The notes: generated by a model from the letters alone, not told the origin. A DNA stretch of 64,000 nucleotides from G963677325 sp963810555 (GCA_963810555.1 CAWENX010000001.1:143010-207009), one strand, 5' to 3'. Counted from the first letter of the stretch, positions 26,314 through 37,487 are shown. A program made the numbers and translations.

Positions 26314-26748
26314 CACATATTTTTCTTCTTGAGTTAACATTAAAAAATACAACATACCAATATGACATAAACAATATGACTATTTGACCTTCAGATTCCG
26401 AATATGATTGCTGAGAATATAGCTTAATAACAGGAAGTGCTATTGTCCAAATAACACCCAAAAAGAAAAGCTGTTGCCATTGATTGTAATCGAATTAACC
26501 TGATTAATTCATCCTCTGTTTTTTCTTTTGCCATGGAATAAAGCAATAATCCAATAATGAGAATATCAAAAAAAACTACGTAATAAGCTATCCTTGTAAT
26601 TTCCAACCGTATAGAATTCAAACGTTTTCCAGTAGTGAGATAAGGGGGCTAAAATGATGAATGCAAATAAAATAAAGCCTATCCCTATTTTTTTAAAATA
26701 AATAGGAAGCAGTCGAAGATTTGGCTGATGATGATGATGTTTTTTCAT
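26297..26748 (-). CDS. Small membrane protein upstream of the HTH gene (two frameshifts)
   Basis: MKKHHHHQPNLRLLPIYFKK, then a first membrane helix GIGFILFAFIILAPLSHYW in one frame; YYVVFFDILIIGLLLYSMAKEKTEDELIRLIRLQ in the second; and GVIWTIALPVIKLYSQQSY with YWYVVFFNVNSRRK in the third, ending at 26297 inside the HTH gene. Four helices in all. Two indels (near 26590 and 26460) break it; whether error or pseudogene is unclear. Pairs of this kind (membrane protein plus tiny XRE regulator) are common in Bacteroidota. Confidence 0.6.
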
Positions 26749-26786
26749 TTTAGTTAAGATTAGTATATTTCACCAAATGACAAATA

Positions 26787-26807
26787 TACTTTACATATTG
26801 CAAAGTA
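26787..26807. promoter_or_regulatory. Dyad operator upstream of the membrane protein/HTH operon
   Basis: TACTTT-n9-AAAGTA, perfect 6-bp half sites, about 40 bp upstream of the 26748 start. Suitable size for a Cro-like dimer; likely autoregulation by the HTH protein (inference). Confidence 0.45.
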
Positions 26808-26974
26808 CAATAGACTTTTGATTTTGTTTTACTTTATTTTTCAGTGTAGAAATAAAGTTGAAAGTGAAGATTAATACTATTTTATGCCTATTTTCTCAGA
26901 TAGAAGGGTTTTAAATATTCCTTTTTATAAATTTACAACTTCAACGATTCATTTCAGTTCCAAAATCATTTTCT

Positions 26975-28493
26975 ATGAAGACATTTAAATTATCATCTAC
27001 TTCTGTTGATTTTTAGTTTCTCTTACTGCTTAGGTCAACCTCTTGAATCACGGCAAGGGATATTTGACCATATTCAGGATATTGGTAAACCAAAGCACAA
27101 GGGATCAACGGTTTATAATTCATCGACACAGGAATACACGCTTACCGGGAGTGGCAAAAATATGTGGTTTAAGGCTGACGAATTTCAATTCGCTTCTCTT
27201 AAAATGGATGGCGACATGATTATAACTGCTTTTTGCAGGTTTGAGGGCAAAGGAGTTGAACCTCACCGGAAGATGGGAATCATGATAAGGGAAAAGCTTG
27301 ATTCGGGCGCGCAGTATGCAGATGCAGTGATTCATGGATCAGGACTAACATCTTTGCAATTCCGTCCCGGAGAAAATGAAGATACACAAACAATAAAAGC
27401 AGATGACAATGCCCCTGAGGCGATTCAGCTTGAGAGAAAAGGGGATACGGTGATCATGAGGATGGCTAAAACAGGTGAGCCATTTGTTGATGCGGCAAGG
27501 ATCAGGATGGTCTTCAACAATCCTGTCTATGTTGGATTGTTTATGTGTTCACACAATCCGGATGTTATCGAGAAAGGAGTTTTTTACAACGTCAGGATCG
27601 ATGTTCCCGCTAAAGAGGTTATCGGTAAAAGGAAACAGGCTGCGAGCAGGATCGAAATTCTGGATGTGGAAACCGGACACCGCAAGGTGATTTATACGAC
27701 TAATGATCATGTTGAAGCGCCTAACTGGACAAAGGACGGAAAGTCCCTGATCTTTAATTCAGGAGGATATCTCTATAAATTGCCGGTTACAGGGGGAATG
27801 GCTGTGAAAATCAATACCGGGGAGGTTAGAAATTGCAACAATGATCATAGTCTTTCTTTTGACGGGAAAATGCTGGCTATTTCAAGCGGTACAAAAACTC
27901 CTGGCGGGAAAACAGGCTCAATGATTTATACAGTCTCAGCCGAGGGTGGGACTCCAAAGGCGATTACCAAAAATGTTCCTTCTTATCTGCATGGATGGTC
28001 ACCTGATGGTAAAACGCTGGTTTACTGTGCTGAACGGAATGGTAATTTCGATGTTTACAGGATTCCAGCAGCCGGCGGGGAAGAGATCAGGCTGACAGAC
28101 GCGCAAGGACTGGATGACGGCCCCGAATATTCACCTGATGGTAAATATGTCTATTTCAATTCAGTACGTTCCGGACAAATGAAGATATGGCGTATGAAGC
28201 CGGATGGAAAAAACCAGGAGCAGGTAAGCTTTGGTAATTACAATGATTGGTTTGCCCATATTTCGCCGGACGGCAGGAACATGGTTTATGTTTCTTTTCC
28301 GGACGATGTCCCTCCTGGATTGCATCCGGCGGATAAAAGAGTAATGATTCGTCTGCAGAGCACGGAAAAGTGGAATCCAAAAGTATTGGCTTATATTTAC
28401 GGCGGACAGGGTACAATGAATGTTCCTTCCTGGAGTCCTGACAGTAAGTATATAGCATTTGTTTCATTTACTTACGGAGAGCCCCGGTACTGA
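26975..28493 (+). CDS. Exported DUF1349/TolB-like beta-propeller protein (5' frameshift)
   Basis: About 505 aa. The ATG at 26975 opens MKTFKLSSTSV, and a frame change near 27004 leads into LIFSFSYCLGQPLE, together a plausible signal peptide; the open frame alone starts at 27006. Residues about 30-200 are a concanavalin-like DUF1349 domain (WFKADEFQFASLKMDGDMII, HRKMGIMIREKLDSGAQYAD). The rest is a TolB/PD40 propeller with repeated GWSPDGKTLVYCAERNGNFDVYRIPAAGG units. Probably secreted and involved in carbohydrate metabolism, judged from the neighbouring glycosidases. Confidence 0.78.
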
Positions 28494-28536
28494 TCACTGA
28501 TTACTCCCGAAATTCGGTAGTGTTTACAGATTTAAG

Positions 28537-29631
28537 ATGAATAAATATATTTTAATTCCTGCATTGATTTGGTTGATACTCTCGTTTTTACCTCCTGATG
28601 CTTCAGGATTTGATCAGGGTGATCAGGAGATTAGATACAACGTCAGGTTTGGTGATACCTATCACAATTACAGCAAGGGCAGTTACGTGAGGATAGGGAT
28701 TTCATTTAAGAACCTAAAAGAAACACCACTTGATGTTTCCCAGGAAATAGATGTGAACAACTCACGAGGTGAGAAAGTCTGGGATACGTGGATAAACATT
28801 CAATTACGATCGGAGCAGGAATTTAATATTCCATTTATGGTACCGGTTCCACCGACACCGGGAAGCTATACACTTACCATTCCCCATACTGCCGGTGCTG
28901 ATCCGGACCATAAACCTTCGTTCAGATTTGTGGTGATTGAACCTCACATATCAAAGAAACTTTCATTGATTACGGTTGTGGTACCTGAATGGGAGGATAA
29001 TCTTAAAAATTTCGTCGATCGATGGGAAATAAAATCATCAACCATATCATTAGGACAGGTTGTATTGTGCGGTAAGAAAACACTCCAACGGATGGAAGAT
29101 GGTGACAGTGAGGCCAGGCAGATGATTGATAAGGCATTAAGACGGGATATGTCTGTGGTTTTTCTTGATTTCGGTCCGGTAGAGATAAAAGAAAACTCAA
29201 ATTTAAAAGCTGATTTGCCGAATGATATACAGGTAAATTTTGTAAAAACTGCCATGCCCGAATTGAATTTTATTCCCGATAAGAGTGTTCCTGCCTTGAA
29301 TTATGATCTGCCATGGAATGACTTTCAGTCACTCAACGGATTTAATGGAATAAGCATTCCTCCTGTTGATATGAACCTTACAGGCAGGGAGGCAGAAGTG
29401 ACACATCTGGCAATAACCGGAAAGAACCCATTCCGTTTTCCGGTTATCGAATTAAAACCAAAAGGAAGGAAAGGTGCGATAATTTTAAGCCAGGTTATTA
29501 CGGAAGGGCGACTTGATGAGAAAGTCATTCCCCCAAGAAACAGGTTGGAACTTCCTGCATATGATCCTTTCGCGGTGCAATTTGTACTGAATCTTATATC
29601 TGCCTCAGTAGGCAATGATTTGCTGAAATAA
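28537..29631 (+). CDS. Exported protein of unknown function
   Basis: 364 aa with a signal peptide (YILIPALIWLILSFLPPDASG). Residues 25-135 look like a beta-sandwich (YNVRFGDTYHNYSKGSYVRIGISF, VPPTPGSYTLTIP). The middle contains Rossmann-like strands (LSLITVVVPEWEDN, ISLGQVVLCGKKTLQRMEDGD, MSVVFLDFGP), reminiscent of accessory domains in large glycosidases. I do not recognise the family. It follows the propeller protein by 43 bp and is likely co-transcribed. Confidence 0.75.
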   Translation: MNKYILIPALIWLILSFLPPDASGFDQGDQEIRYNVRFGDTYHNYSKGSYVRIGISFKNLKETPLDVSQEIDVNNSRGEKVWDTWINIQLRSEQEFNIPFMVPVPPTPGSYTLTIPHTAGADPDHKPSFRFVVIEPHISKKLSLITVVVPEWEDNLKNFVDRWEIKSSTISLGQVVLCGKKTLQRMEDGDSEARQMIDKALRRDMSVVFLDFGPVEIKENSNLKADLPNDIQVNFVKTAMPELNFIPDKSVPALNYDLPWNDFQSLNGFNGISIPPVDMNLTGREAEVTHLAITGKNPFRFPVIELKPKGRKGAIILSQVITEGRLDEKVIPPRNRLELPAYDPFAVQFVLNLISASVGNDLLK

Positions 29632-29633
29632 GA

Positions 29634-29694
29634 TTAAAGGCTGAAGGTTAAAAGCACTTGCTTCCTTTGGTCTTTAGCCTTTAGCCTCCTTTAA
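29634..29694. repeat. Inverted repeat after the 28.5-kb gene
   Basis: TTAAAGG..CTGAAGG near 29634 faces CCTTTAGCC and CCTCCTTTAA near 29676-29694. The imperfect hairpin may end transcription, though no clean T-run follows. Confidence 0.5.
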
Positions 29695-29782
29695 TTTAAT
29701 TTTCACAAAAAGAAACATAGATGAATATTTATTTAAAAAATTTATTATTATTGTAGTAAAATGGGGTAGAAGGGCCATTTTA

Positions 29783-29854
29783 ATTAAAGAATGAAAGAAT
29801 AAAAGAATAGTACATAAAAACTATTTTGCAATTCTTATTCCTTTAATTCTTTCA
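29783..29854. repeat. Mirrored array of 8-nt units (AAAGAAT-type)
   Basis: Forward units ATTAAAGA, ATGAAAGA, ATAAAAGA, ATAG lie at 29783-29810. Reverse units ATTCTTAT, TCCTTTAA, TTCTTTCA lie at 29831-29854. The period is 8 in both arms, with a 20-nt centre. It is in the 300-bp gap before the first glycosidase gene. Confidence 0.6.
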
Positions 29855-29938
29855 TCAAACAGATTACCAGATCTTTATGGAATATTTTCCTGTTCCATAT
29901 CGTCAGTACACAAACGGTATTAAGTTTACTTTGATATT

Positions 29939-31414
29939 ATGGTAAAGACAATCGGAAAAACATTAGCATTCTTTTTCATTCTAAGTTTATATGCAGGAAA
30001 GGCAATTGCTGATCCCATCAGGCTTGATAGCTCAAATCCTCATTATTTTCTCTATAAAGGTAAGCCTACGATCCTGATAACCTCTGCCGAGCATTACGGT
30101 GCAGTAGTTAACCGGGCATTTGATTATGTGCCTTATCTCAATTCATTGAAATCTTATGGATTAAATTATACGCGTATTTATCCCGGTGCTATGTTTGAAG
30201 CTAAAGATAAATGGATCAGGGCTAATACTCTCGGGGTAGAACCTGACCAATTAATATTACCCTGGGCACGAAGCGATAAACCGGGTTATGCCCAGGGAGG
30301 AAATTTATTTGATCTCGACCGCTGGGACAAAGATTATTTTTTGCGGCTAAAAGATTTTGTAGCACAGGCATCAAAGCGGGATATTATGGTAGAAATTTGT
30401 TTTTACAATGCTCAATATGATGATACCTGGCCGATTTCACCATTGTTTTATAAAAACAATATTCAAGGTGTCGGCAATTGTCATTTTAATGATGCACAAA
30501 CACTGAAGCATCCTGAACTTGTGAAATATGAGGATGCATATGTCGGGAAGATTGTTCAGGAAGTTAATTCTTTTGATAACGTTATTCTTGAGATCTGCGA
30601 TGAACCCCTTCTTAACGGCACACCGGTTGATTCAGCAGGAGCATGGATACGTCATATAATACAGGTTATTAAGAAGACTGAGAATAATTTGCCGAAGAAG
30701 CACATTATTGCCCAGCAGATTGAAGGACCGGTAGATGGACCTGTGGATTTATCGAATGATCCGGATATTTCTCTGATTGTGGCACAATATGATTGGGCAG
30801 CCGGTGATCAGATGGGAGGAATGCAGGCTCTTGATCGTAAATATAAATGCAACAAGGCAATTGAATTAAATGAAACAGATTATTATCCGGTATGGTATGG
30901 CAAAAATAATGATAAAGTTGCTGCGTCTCGTGTAGAGGCCTGGGAATTTATCGTTGGCGGAGGTGCCGGATTTAACCAGTTAAACGGAATTTACACAGTA
31001 GAGAATCCGGGCGGGAACACTCCTGATAACGCTCAGATATGCAAGGCATTGGAAAGCCTGAAGAAGTTTATTTATAGTTTTGATTTTATAAAAATGCATC
31101 CTGATAAAAGTTTTATTATCAGTGGTATCCCGAAGGATGTTTTTTGCAGGGCGATGAGTGAGAGAGGTAAACAATACGCAATGTACATGCACCACAGCGC
31201 CAGAATTAGAGAAAGCTCTTATGATGTAAGACCGGGTAATTATCGGGATAAATTGGTTATGTCATTCCCTGCAGGCAGGTATAAAGCAGAATGGATTAAT
31301 CCGGCTGATGGTAATATACTTAAAAAAGAAGAATTTAATGTGACTAAAGAAAATCAGGTATTTGAATCGCCTGAATATTCTATAGATATTGCTTTAAGGG
31401 TAAAAAAGATTTAA
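29939..31414 (+). CDS. Secreted glycoside hydrolase, clan A-like (copy 1)
   Basis: 491 aa. Signal peptide to about residue 24 (FFFILSLYAGKAIA, then DPIRLDSSN). A TIM-barrel of clan GH-A type: NYTRIYPGAMFE, DIMVEICFYNAQ, then candidate acid/base in VILEICDEP and candidate nucleophile in IELNETDYY. The C-terminal 100 residues (GKQYAMYMHHSA, AEWINPADGNIL) form a beta-sandwich like collagen-binding-type accessory domains. Specificity unknown; apiosidase-like or DUF4038-like barrels are the nearest concept. Tandem paralogue of the next gene. Confidence 0.8.
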   Translation: MVKTIGKTLAFFFILSLYAGKAIADPIRLDSSNPHYFLYKGKPTILITSAEHYGAVVNRAFDYVPYLNSLKSYGLNYTRIYPGAMFEAKDKWIRANTLGVEPDQLILPWARSDKPGYAQGGNLFDLDRWDKDYFLRLKDFVAQASKRDIMVEICFYNAQYDDTWPISPLFYKNNIQGVGNCHFNDAQTLKHPELVKYEDAYVGKIVQEVNSFDNVILEICDEPLLNGTPVDSAGAWIRHIIQVIKKTENNLPKKHIIAQQIEGPVDGPVDLSNDPDISLIVAQYDWAAGDQMGGMQALDRKYKCNKAIELNETDYYPVWYGKNNDKVAASRVEAWEFIVGGGAGFNQLNGIYTVENPGGNTPDNAQICKALESLKKFIYSFDFIKMHPDKSFIISGIPKDVFCRAMSERGKQYAMYMHHSARIRESSYDVRPGNYRDKLVMSFPAGRYKAEWINPADGNILKKEEFNVTKENQVFESPEYSIDIALRVKKI

Positions 31415-31601
31415 AAGGGAAATAGGGCATCGCGAAAGCTTTCCGGACAGGAATCAGTTTATGTCTGTCAACTTTTAACTGATAAGTGAATACTATTGAT
31501 TTTATCTTTTGCCGTTGGCTTTAGCCAACCGGCTTTGATGAAAGAAAAAATATTGTTCAAGGACTTAACTAACATTTAAATTCTATCGAAAGGGGATTAC
31601 T

Positions 31602-33098
31602 ATGATTAAAAAACTAATTATCAGCTTATTAGGACTAGCTTCTTTAAGCATTACCTATGCTGAGCCAATCAGACTTCATCCTTTTAATCCGCATTATTTT
31701 CTGTATAATGGAAAGCCTGCAATCTTACTGACATCTGCAGAGATTTACGGAGCAGTATTGAATCTTGATTTTAACTATAATAAATATCTTGATGCCCTTG
31801 CAGATGGAGGAATGAATTATACGCGGATATATACCGGAGCGTACTTTGAGATGGCAGATAAATGGTTTAAGGATCAAAGCCTTGGGCCTGCCGATAACAG
31901 ACTTTGTCTTCCATGGGGCAGGAGTAATGTTCCGGGTTATATCAAGGGAGGGAATAAGTTTGATCTCGACAAATGGAATCCGGAATATTTCAATCGTTTG
32001 AGTGATTTTATCAGTTATGCAGGTGAAAAAGGAGTTATTGTCGAGATATGTTTATTTAATGCACAGAAGCCATGGCAATGGGATTTTCAACCAATGAACG
32101 GAAATTGTAATGTAAATAATGTCGGATTTTGTAAACACAATGAATTCCAGACATTAAAAGATTTGAAACTGGTTAATTATCAGAAGGCATATGTACAGAA
32201 AATCACCGAGGCAGTTAATGAGTTCGATAATGTTATTCTTGAAATAATCGATGAACCTACAATTATCAGCGGAGGAGGACCAGGCACCAACGCTGCCGAT
32301 GCAGTTCCGTGGATTAAAGAAATGTTGAAGACTATTGTTGAAACTGAAAATGCTTTACCCCAAAAACACCTTATTGCTCAGCAGGTTGAAGGTGGTGCAA
32401 CTCAGGGAATTGTGGATCTTTCTGCAGACACTGCAATTTCAGTGATTGTGGGTCAATATACCTGGCAGAATGTTAACCAGGTCGGAGCATTGAAACTGCT
32501 TGATAAAAAATATCGGTTAGGTAAAATGATTGAATTTAATGAGACTGTTATCTATCCAACAGGATATAAAAATGGTAATACACTTGATGATTCACGTGTT
32601 GAGTCCTGGGAGTTTATCATTGGCGGAGGAGGGAGTTATAATCAGCTTAACAGTCTTTATACAACGCATAATGAAAATGCAGAAGAGACAGAGAATTTTA
32701 GAGTTCTGCGTCAGTTAAAGATTCTGAAATCATTTATTTGCAGTCTGGATTTCGTGAAGATGAAAAAAAATGATGCATTTACAATTAATAATACATCTTC
32801 TAAACCTTTTGCCAGAAGTATTTGTGAACAGGGGAAGCAATATGCCTTTTATATGCATCATTCAAAGAATCCAAACGGGAATCCGTCTTTATTCACTTAT
32901 TACCAGGCTGATCCGGGGAAATATACGGAGAATATTACTATTGACATTCCAAAAGGAACTTATCGGGCTGACTGGATTAATCCGGCGACCGGTAAAATTG
33001 TCCGTTCTATATATTTCACTTCGAAAAAGGATAATTATAAATTGACTTCACCTGAATATTCAGTCGATATGGCTTTAAAGATTATCAGGATTTTATAA
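31602..33098 (+). CDS. Secreted glycoside hydrolase, clan A-like (copy 2)
   Basis: 498 aa, collinear with the upstream gene over its whole length: EPIRLHPFNPHYFLYNGKPA, NYTRIYTGAYFE, VILEIIDEP with the same proposed acid/base Glu, MIEFNETVIYP for the nucleophile, and C-terminal ADWINPATGKIV. Signal peptide LIISLLGLASLSITYA. The differences are spread along the protein, so the duplication is old and the two enzymes may differ in substrate. Convergent with the PL8 gene, overlapping its 3' end by 6 bp. Confidence 0.8.
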   Translation: MIKKLIISLLGLASLSITYAEPIRLHPFNPHYFLYNGKPAILLTSAEIYGAVLNLDFNYNKYLDALADGGMNYTRIYTGAYFEMADKWFKDQSLGPADNRLCLPWGRSNVPGYIKGGNKFDLDKWNPEYFNRLSDFISYAGEKGVIVEICLFNAQKPWQWDFQPMNGNCNVNNVGFCKHNEFQTLKDLKLVNYQKAYVQKITEAVNEFDNVILEIIDEPTIISGGGPGTNAADAVPWIKEMLKTIVETENALPQKHLIAQQVEGGATQGIVDLSADTAISVIVGQYTWQNVNQVGALKLLDKKYRLGKMIEFNETVIYPTGYKNGNTLDDSRVESWEFIIGGGGSYNQLNSLYTTHNENAEETENFRVLRQLKILKSFICSLDFVKMKKNDAFTINNTSSKPFARSICEQGKQYAFYMHHSKNPNGNPSLFTYYQADPGKYTENITIDIPKGTYRADWINPATGKIVRSIYFTSKKDNYKLTSPEYSVDMALKIIRIL

Positions 33099-35199
33099 TT
33101 CATATTTTTTTAAGTACATCATCACTGTTTTACCAGCTTCACCTCCCTGAGGGAGGGAAAGATTAATTACTGTCTGTCCATTTTCTATTCGGAAATTTTC
33201 GCCCTGATAATTTCCGCTAATTTTAAGCTGTATATTGACAAGCTTTTGTGTCGGATCCGAAACTGATAAATATGTTCCTCCTTTTGCTTTTTTCAGCATA
33301 ACAAGGCAGGGAGTATTCACTTCAACACCTCCAAAAGTATTTGATTTGCAAGGTTTATAGAAAACAATGCCTGCCATTTTTTCATTCGCAGTCACAACCT
33401 CTTGTAAAACATCCGTATTATGGATTCTGAAGGGTTTTTGTTTTTCAATCTGCTCTAACCTTTCCGTTGAAGCATTTGGAACTAAAATATAACAGTAAGT
33501 TTCATTTGTCGGATTTTTCCCATGATCCAACCATAGATTAAAAATCCTGGAGTATATCTTTTTGTCCTGTAAATAAGTTGCATAACGATACCAGGATCCC
33601 TCAACTGACTTTGTTTCAAGTTTGATATTCCCTTTCTTTGGAAACAGGTAACCAACATTATCATGTAAGATCCAGGAAGGATTTGTTAAGTTTTCTTCTT
33701 CACTGGCTAAATGAGTTCCAAACTTGGTTTTAATGAAAGGAACATCCTTGTAGAAACATTGATTTACGGATGTTATGACAGGAACATTTTCAGATGAACT
33801 GATACCCGGCTCCAAGGCACACAATCATATCTTGAAACATAAACCATGATTTCTTTGCACTTAAGCCATCCCGTTCAAAATCCATCACAGCAATCCCGTC
33901 GTCGCCGTCTGAAACACCTCCTACGAATTCATTATCCGTAAAGTATCCAACGGCAAGTAATAAAGGAAGTTTCTTATCATCCTGTCCAATTGTTGCTCCC
34001 GGTATTTTCTTCCAGTCCCAGTAAGGGAAAATATTTTCATACTCGTCTCCCCTCGTATATATAAAGGTAACACCATCTCCCATATGATAACCATTAACAT
34101 TCTCATACCTGCTCGATTCAGCTCCCTTTACACTTTTTGAAACCATTTTAACGGAGAAAAAATATTCGGGAGTTCGTTTTACCTGGTATTCCGATCTCCA
34201 GAAATGTTTATCTCCTTCAAGATTTTGCCAATTCAAGGCCTTCTCGTATTCTCCGGCATATGAAGGATCCAGTTTTATCATCATTTCGAAAATACCTGAA
34301 AGTGTATTTGCTTTTTCTGTTGGTGAATCAGCTTCCAATTTTCTTCCGCAGGCGGGGATGTCGAATCGGCCTTTCCACGTTGCCCATTGAAGGCCTTCAA
34401 GCAGATATTTCCTCAATATCGCTATTTTATTCTCATCAAAGGCATAAGGAGAATTCCTGAGTATTTGAATCCATTTAATCATATCACCAATAAAGGACAG
34501 GCCGTAATTCCCGAATTGCAGCTGAGGCCCATGTTGGTGAAATGACCAATCGGGCTGAATCCCCTCACTTAACCTCACCGCCAATTCGCCCTGAATCGAT
34601 TTGCTGGCAATCCTTACTGAATCGCTGTCTTTCCTTAGCAGTGATTTAAATAAAGTGATCCCCGATACCCAAACTCTGTTTTCTCCGGTATACTTGATTT
34701 TTGCACGATTCAGAATGCTGACACCCGGTTCAATTTGTTTTTCGGAAAGCTCATTCTCCATCAATATAAGGATTTGAGCAAGCGTTCCCGGAGTTCCTAT
34801 TTCATTGTACCACCATGCATAAGGACTTAGAAAGTTGTTTTTTAGCCAGTAATCAAGTGCAAGATGAATTTTCCCCAAGACTTCCTTATCATGATAATAC
34901 TTGTTCCCTTTAATCTGGTATATTTTAGCGACTGTCAATAATCTGTCCAGATGTTTCTTAGTTCTCCATAGCCCGTCAACTTTATCATCATAAATAACAT
35001 CTGGCCATGAACCATCATCTTTTAAATCAGACAGCCAATTTTCAACTGAATCTGAATTTCCCTTCTCTTCAAGAATATATGAAAGAACATTTTCATGAAG
35101 TTGGACAAGTTCTTTTGGGTAAATGACTGTTGAATTTGAAAAAGCGGAATTGAATAGTAAGACAAAAACTGGCAGGAAAATGAATTGAAAAGTTTTCAT
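33093..35199 (-). CDS. Polysaccharide lyase family 8 (frameshifted)
   Basis: About 700 aa once joined. Signal peptide FQFIFLPVFVLLFNSAFS. The alpha/alpha-toroid domain holds the PL8 catalytic stretch PDWSFHQHGPQLQFGNYGLSF (His and Tyr of the site) with the upstream WWYNEIGTP Asn. The C-terminal beta-sandwiches end in GGEAGKTVMMYLKKYEL. The frame breaks at about 33800-33815, where a GGG run seems one base too long: GAG-ISSSENVPVI continues in the second frame. Cleaves uronic-acid polysaccharides such as chondroitin, hyaluronan or xanthan by beta-elimination. No SusC/SusD genes nearby. Confidence 0.88.
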
Positions 35200-35209
35200 A
35201 GATTTAGAT

Positions 35210-37345
35210 TTAATTTTCTACCTGTTTTATCGAAAACGCGATCCTCTTTCTTGGAATATCGACTTCGAGCACTTTAACCTTAACATGCTGATGCAGCTTT
35301 ACTTCCTGAGAAGGATCGCTTACAAAATGATTGGCCATCTCGCTGATATGTACCAGCCCGTCCTGTTTTACCCCGACATCGACAAATACCCCAAACCGCG
35401 TGATGTTTGTAACGATTCCCGGCAGTGTCATTCCCGGCTTTAAATCATTTATTGAGAATACTTCACTTGAGAATTCAAACACTTTGACTCCCTTTCTCGG
35501 ATCCTGTGCCGGTTTGGCCAATTCCATAAAAATGTCCTTTAAAGTAGGCAGGCCAACTTCATCATTAATATACTTTGTAGCGTCGATAGTATCAATTAAA
35601 TCCTGCTTGCCGATAAGCTCTGCAACTTTATATCCCTTATCTTCTGCAATTTTTTCCACCAATAAATATCTTTCAGGATGCACTGCCGAATTGTCCAAAG
35701 GATTCCCGGCGCCCGGAATCCTTAAAAATCCCGCACACTGCTCAAATGCTTTCGGTCCAAGCCGTTGAACGTTTTTTAATTCCTCTCGCGATTTAAATGG
35801 CCCGTTTTCAGTGCGGTAGTTGACAATATTCTGTGCAAGCATCGGCCCTAATCCTGAAATAAAGTTTAAAAGGTGGCTGCTTGCCGTATTCAAATTAACG
35901 CCGACAAGATTCACGCACGATTCAACCACATTATCAAGCTGTTTCTGCAGTAACTTCTGATCGACATCATGCTGATATTGTCCAACCCCAATCGATTTCG
36001 GCTCAATTTTTACCAGTTCAGCCAAAGGATCCATCAGTCGTCTTCCAATTGAAACGGCTCCTCTCACGGTTACATCATATTGGGGAAATTCATCACGCGC
36101 AATTTTTGAGGCCGAATAGATTGAAGCGCCATCCTCGCTTACCACAAATACCTGTAGATCACGGTCGAACCTCATTTTTTTGATAAATCCTTCCGTTTCA
36201 CGGCTTGCTGTTCCGTCGCCAATAGCGACAGCCTCAATTTTGTATGTGCTGACGAGCGAAGAGAGTTTACGCATCGATAGACCTACCTCTGACTGAGGCG
36301 GATGAGGATAAATGGTTTCGTTATGTAGCAAATTGCCCTGTGCGTCAAGACATACAATTTTACATCCGGTCCGGTATCCCGGATCGATAGCCAATACTCT
36401 TTTCTGTCCAAGAGGAGGAGCAAGAAGCAGTTGGCGCAGATTTTCTGCAAATACTCTGATGGCCTCTTCATCAGCCTGTTCCTTGGATGAAGTGAAAAAT
36501 TCTGTCTCAATCGAAGGGGCAATTAATCTTTTATAACTGTCCTTTACGGCCAATGCGACTTGTTTTGCACTCTCATTTTTGCCTTTGACGAAATAGCCCT
36601 CAAGAGATGCAATGGTTTTTTCGTCATCAGGCGCAATGCTTAATTTCAAAAAACCTTCATTCCCACCCCTTCGCATGGCAAGCATTCTGTGTGAGGGACA
36701 ACGCCTTAAAGGTTCACTATACTCGAAATAATCCCGGTATTTGGCTCCCTCTTCTTCTTTGCCTTTCACCACCTTTGATGTGATCACTGCCTCACGTCTG
36801 AAGCTTTTTCTGACAATATTCCGGGCCGCCTGATTTTCATTGATCCATTCTGCAATAATATCCCTTGCCCCTTCCAATGCGGCATCGGCATCAGGTACTT
36901 CATCGTTGACAAACTTCAAAGCCCTCATTTCAGGATCAGGCTCATTTTGCTTCATAATAATCTTTGCAAGCGGCTCCAGTCCCTTTTCGCGGGCAATCAT
37001 CGCCCTTGTGCGGCGTTTTGGTTTAAAAGGCAGATAGATATCCTCCAGTTCGTTGAGATCAATACATTCTTCAATCCGGCTTTCCAGTTCAGGCGTTAAA
37101 GGTTCCTGTTCTTTAATCGTATTAAGGATAGTAACCTTCCTTTTTTCCAGTTCCTCAAACCTTTCCTTTTCATCCTTAATCTTACCGACAGCAACCTCGT
37201 CAAGGCTTCCCGTGGCCTCTTTCCTGTAACGTGAAATAAATGGTATTGTCGCCCCTTCTTCGAGCAAATCAATGGTCCGCCCGATCTGCCTTTCGCTGAT
37301 TCCAAGCCTTTCGGCAATAATTTTATGGTATTTCTGAAGTATCAT
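35210..37345 (-). CDS. tex: Tex-like RNA-binding protein
   Basis: 711 aa, intact. Domain order: Tex N-terminal helical domain (1-200, SRYRKEATGSLDE), YqgF/RNase-H-like domain (about 320-450, RVLAIDPGYRTGCKIVCLD), helix-hairpin-helix repeats (about 490-560, ISGLGPMLAQNIVNYR and VQRLGPKAFEQCAGFLRI), and a C-terminal S1 domain (640-711, GIVTNITRFGVFVDVGVKQDGLVHISEM). Transcription/RNA-associated factor, widely conserved. It lies 10 bp upstream of the PL8 start-side, but there is no functional link. Confidence 0.95.
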   Translation of the reverse strand: MILQKYHKIIAERLGISERQIGRTIDLLEEGATIPFISRYRKEATGSLDEVAVGKIKDEKERFEELEKRKVTILNTIKEQEPLTPELESRIEECIDLNELEDIYLPFKPKRRTRAMIAREKGLEPLAKIIMKQNEPDPEMRALKFVNDEVPDADAALEGARDIIAEWINENQAARNIVRKSFRREAVITSKVVKGKEEEGAKYRDYFEYSEPLRRCPSHRMLAMRRGGNEGFLKLSIAPDDEKTIASLEGYFVKGKNESAKQVALAVKDSYKRLIAPSIETEFFTSSKEQADEEAIRVFAENLRQLLLAPPLGQKRVLAIDPGYRTGCKIVCLDAQGNLLHNETIYPHPPQSEVGLSMRKLSSLVSTYKIEAVAIGDGTASRETEGFIKKMRFDRDLQVFVVSEDGASIYSASKIARDEFPQYDVTVRGAVSIGRRLMDPLAELVKIEPKSIGVGQYQHDVDQKLLQKQLDNVVESCVNLVGVNLNTASSHLLNFISGLGPMLAQNIVNYRTENGPFKSREELKNVQRLGPKAFEQCAGFLRIPGAGNPLDNSAVHPERYLLVEKIAEDKGYKVAELIGKQDLIDTIDATKYINDEVGLPTLKDIFMELAKPAQDPRKGVKVFEFSSEVFSINDLKPGMTLPGIVTNITRFGVFVDVGVKQDGLVHISEMANHFVSDPSQEVKLHQHVKVKVLEVDIPRKRIAFSIKQVEN

Positions 37346-37437
37346 ACTTGCAAAGGTAGCAATTATAGGGATTTAGGCTGAAGGCTCTAAAACAATTGCA
37401 CCAAAAGATATCACTTTATCAGACAGTTTTACAGGGC

Positions 37438-37465
37438 GTAGAGACGCGATTAATCGCGTCTCTAC
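37438..37465. repeat. Perfect 28-bp palindrome
   Basis: GTAGAGACGCGATT followed directly by its exact reverse complement, flanked by GGC and CTG. It lies just upstream of the 11-nt array at 37488 and downstream (promoter side) of tex. Palindromes of this kind are dispersed in some bacterial genomes; role unknown. Confidence 0.8.
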
Positions 37466-37487
37466 CTGCTTTGCACCAAAAATGGGT

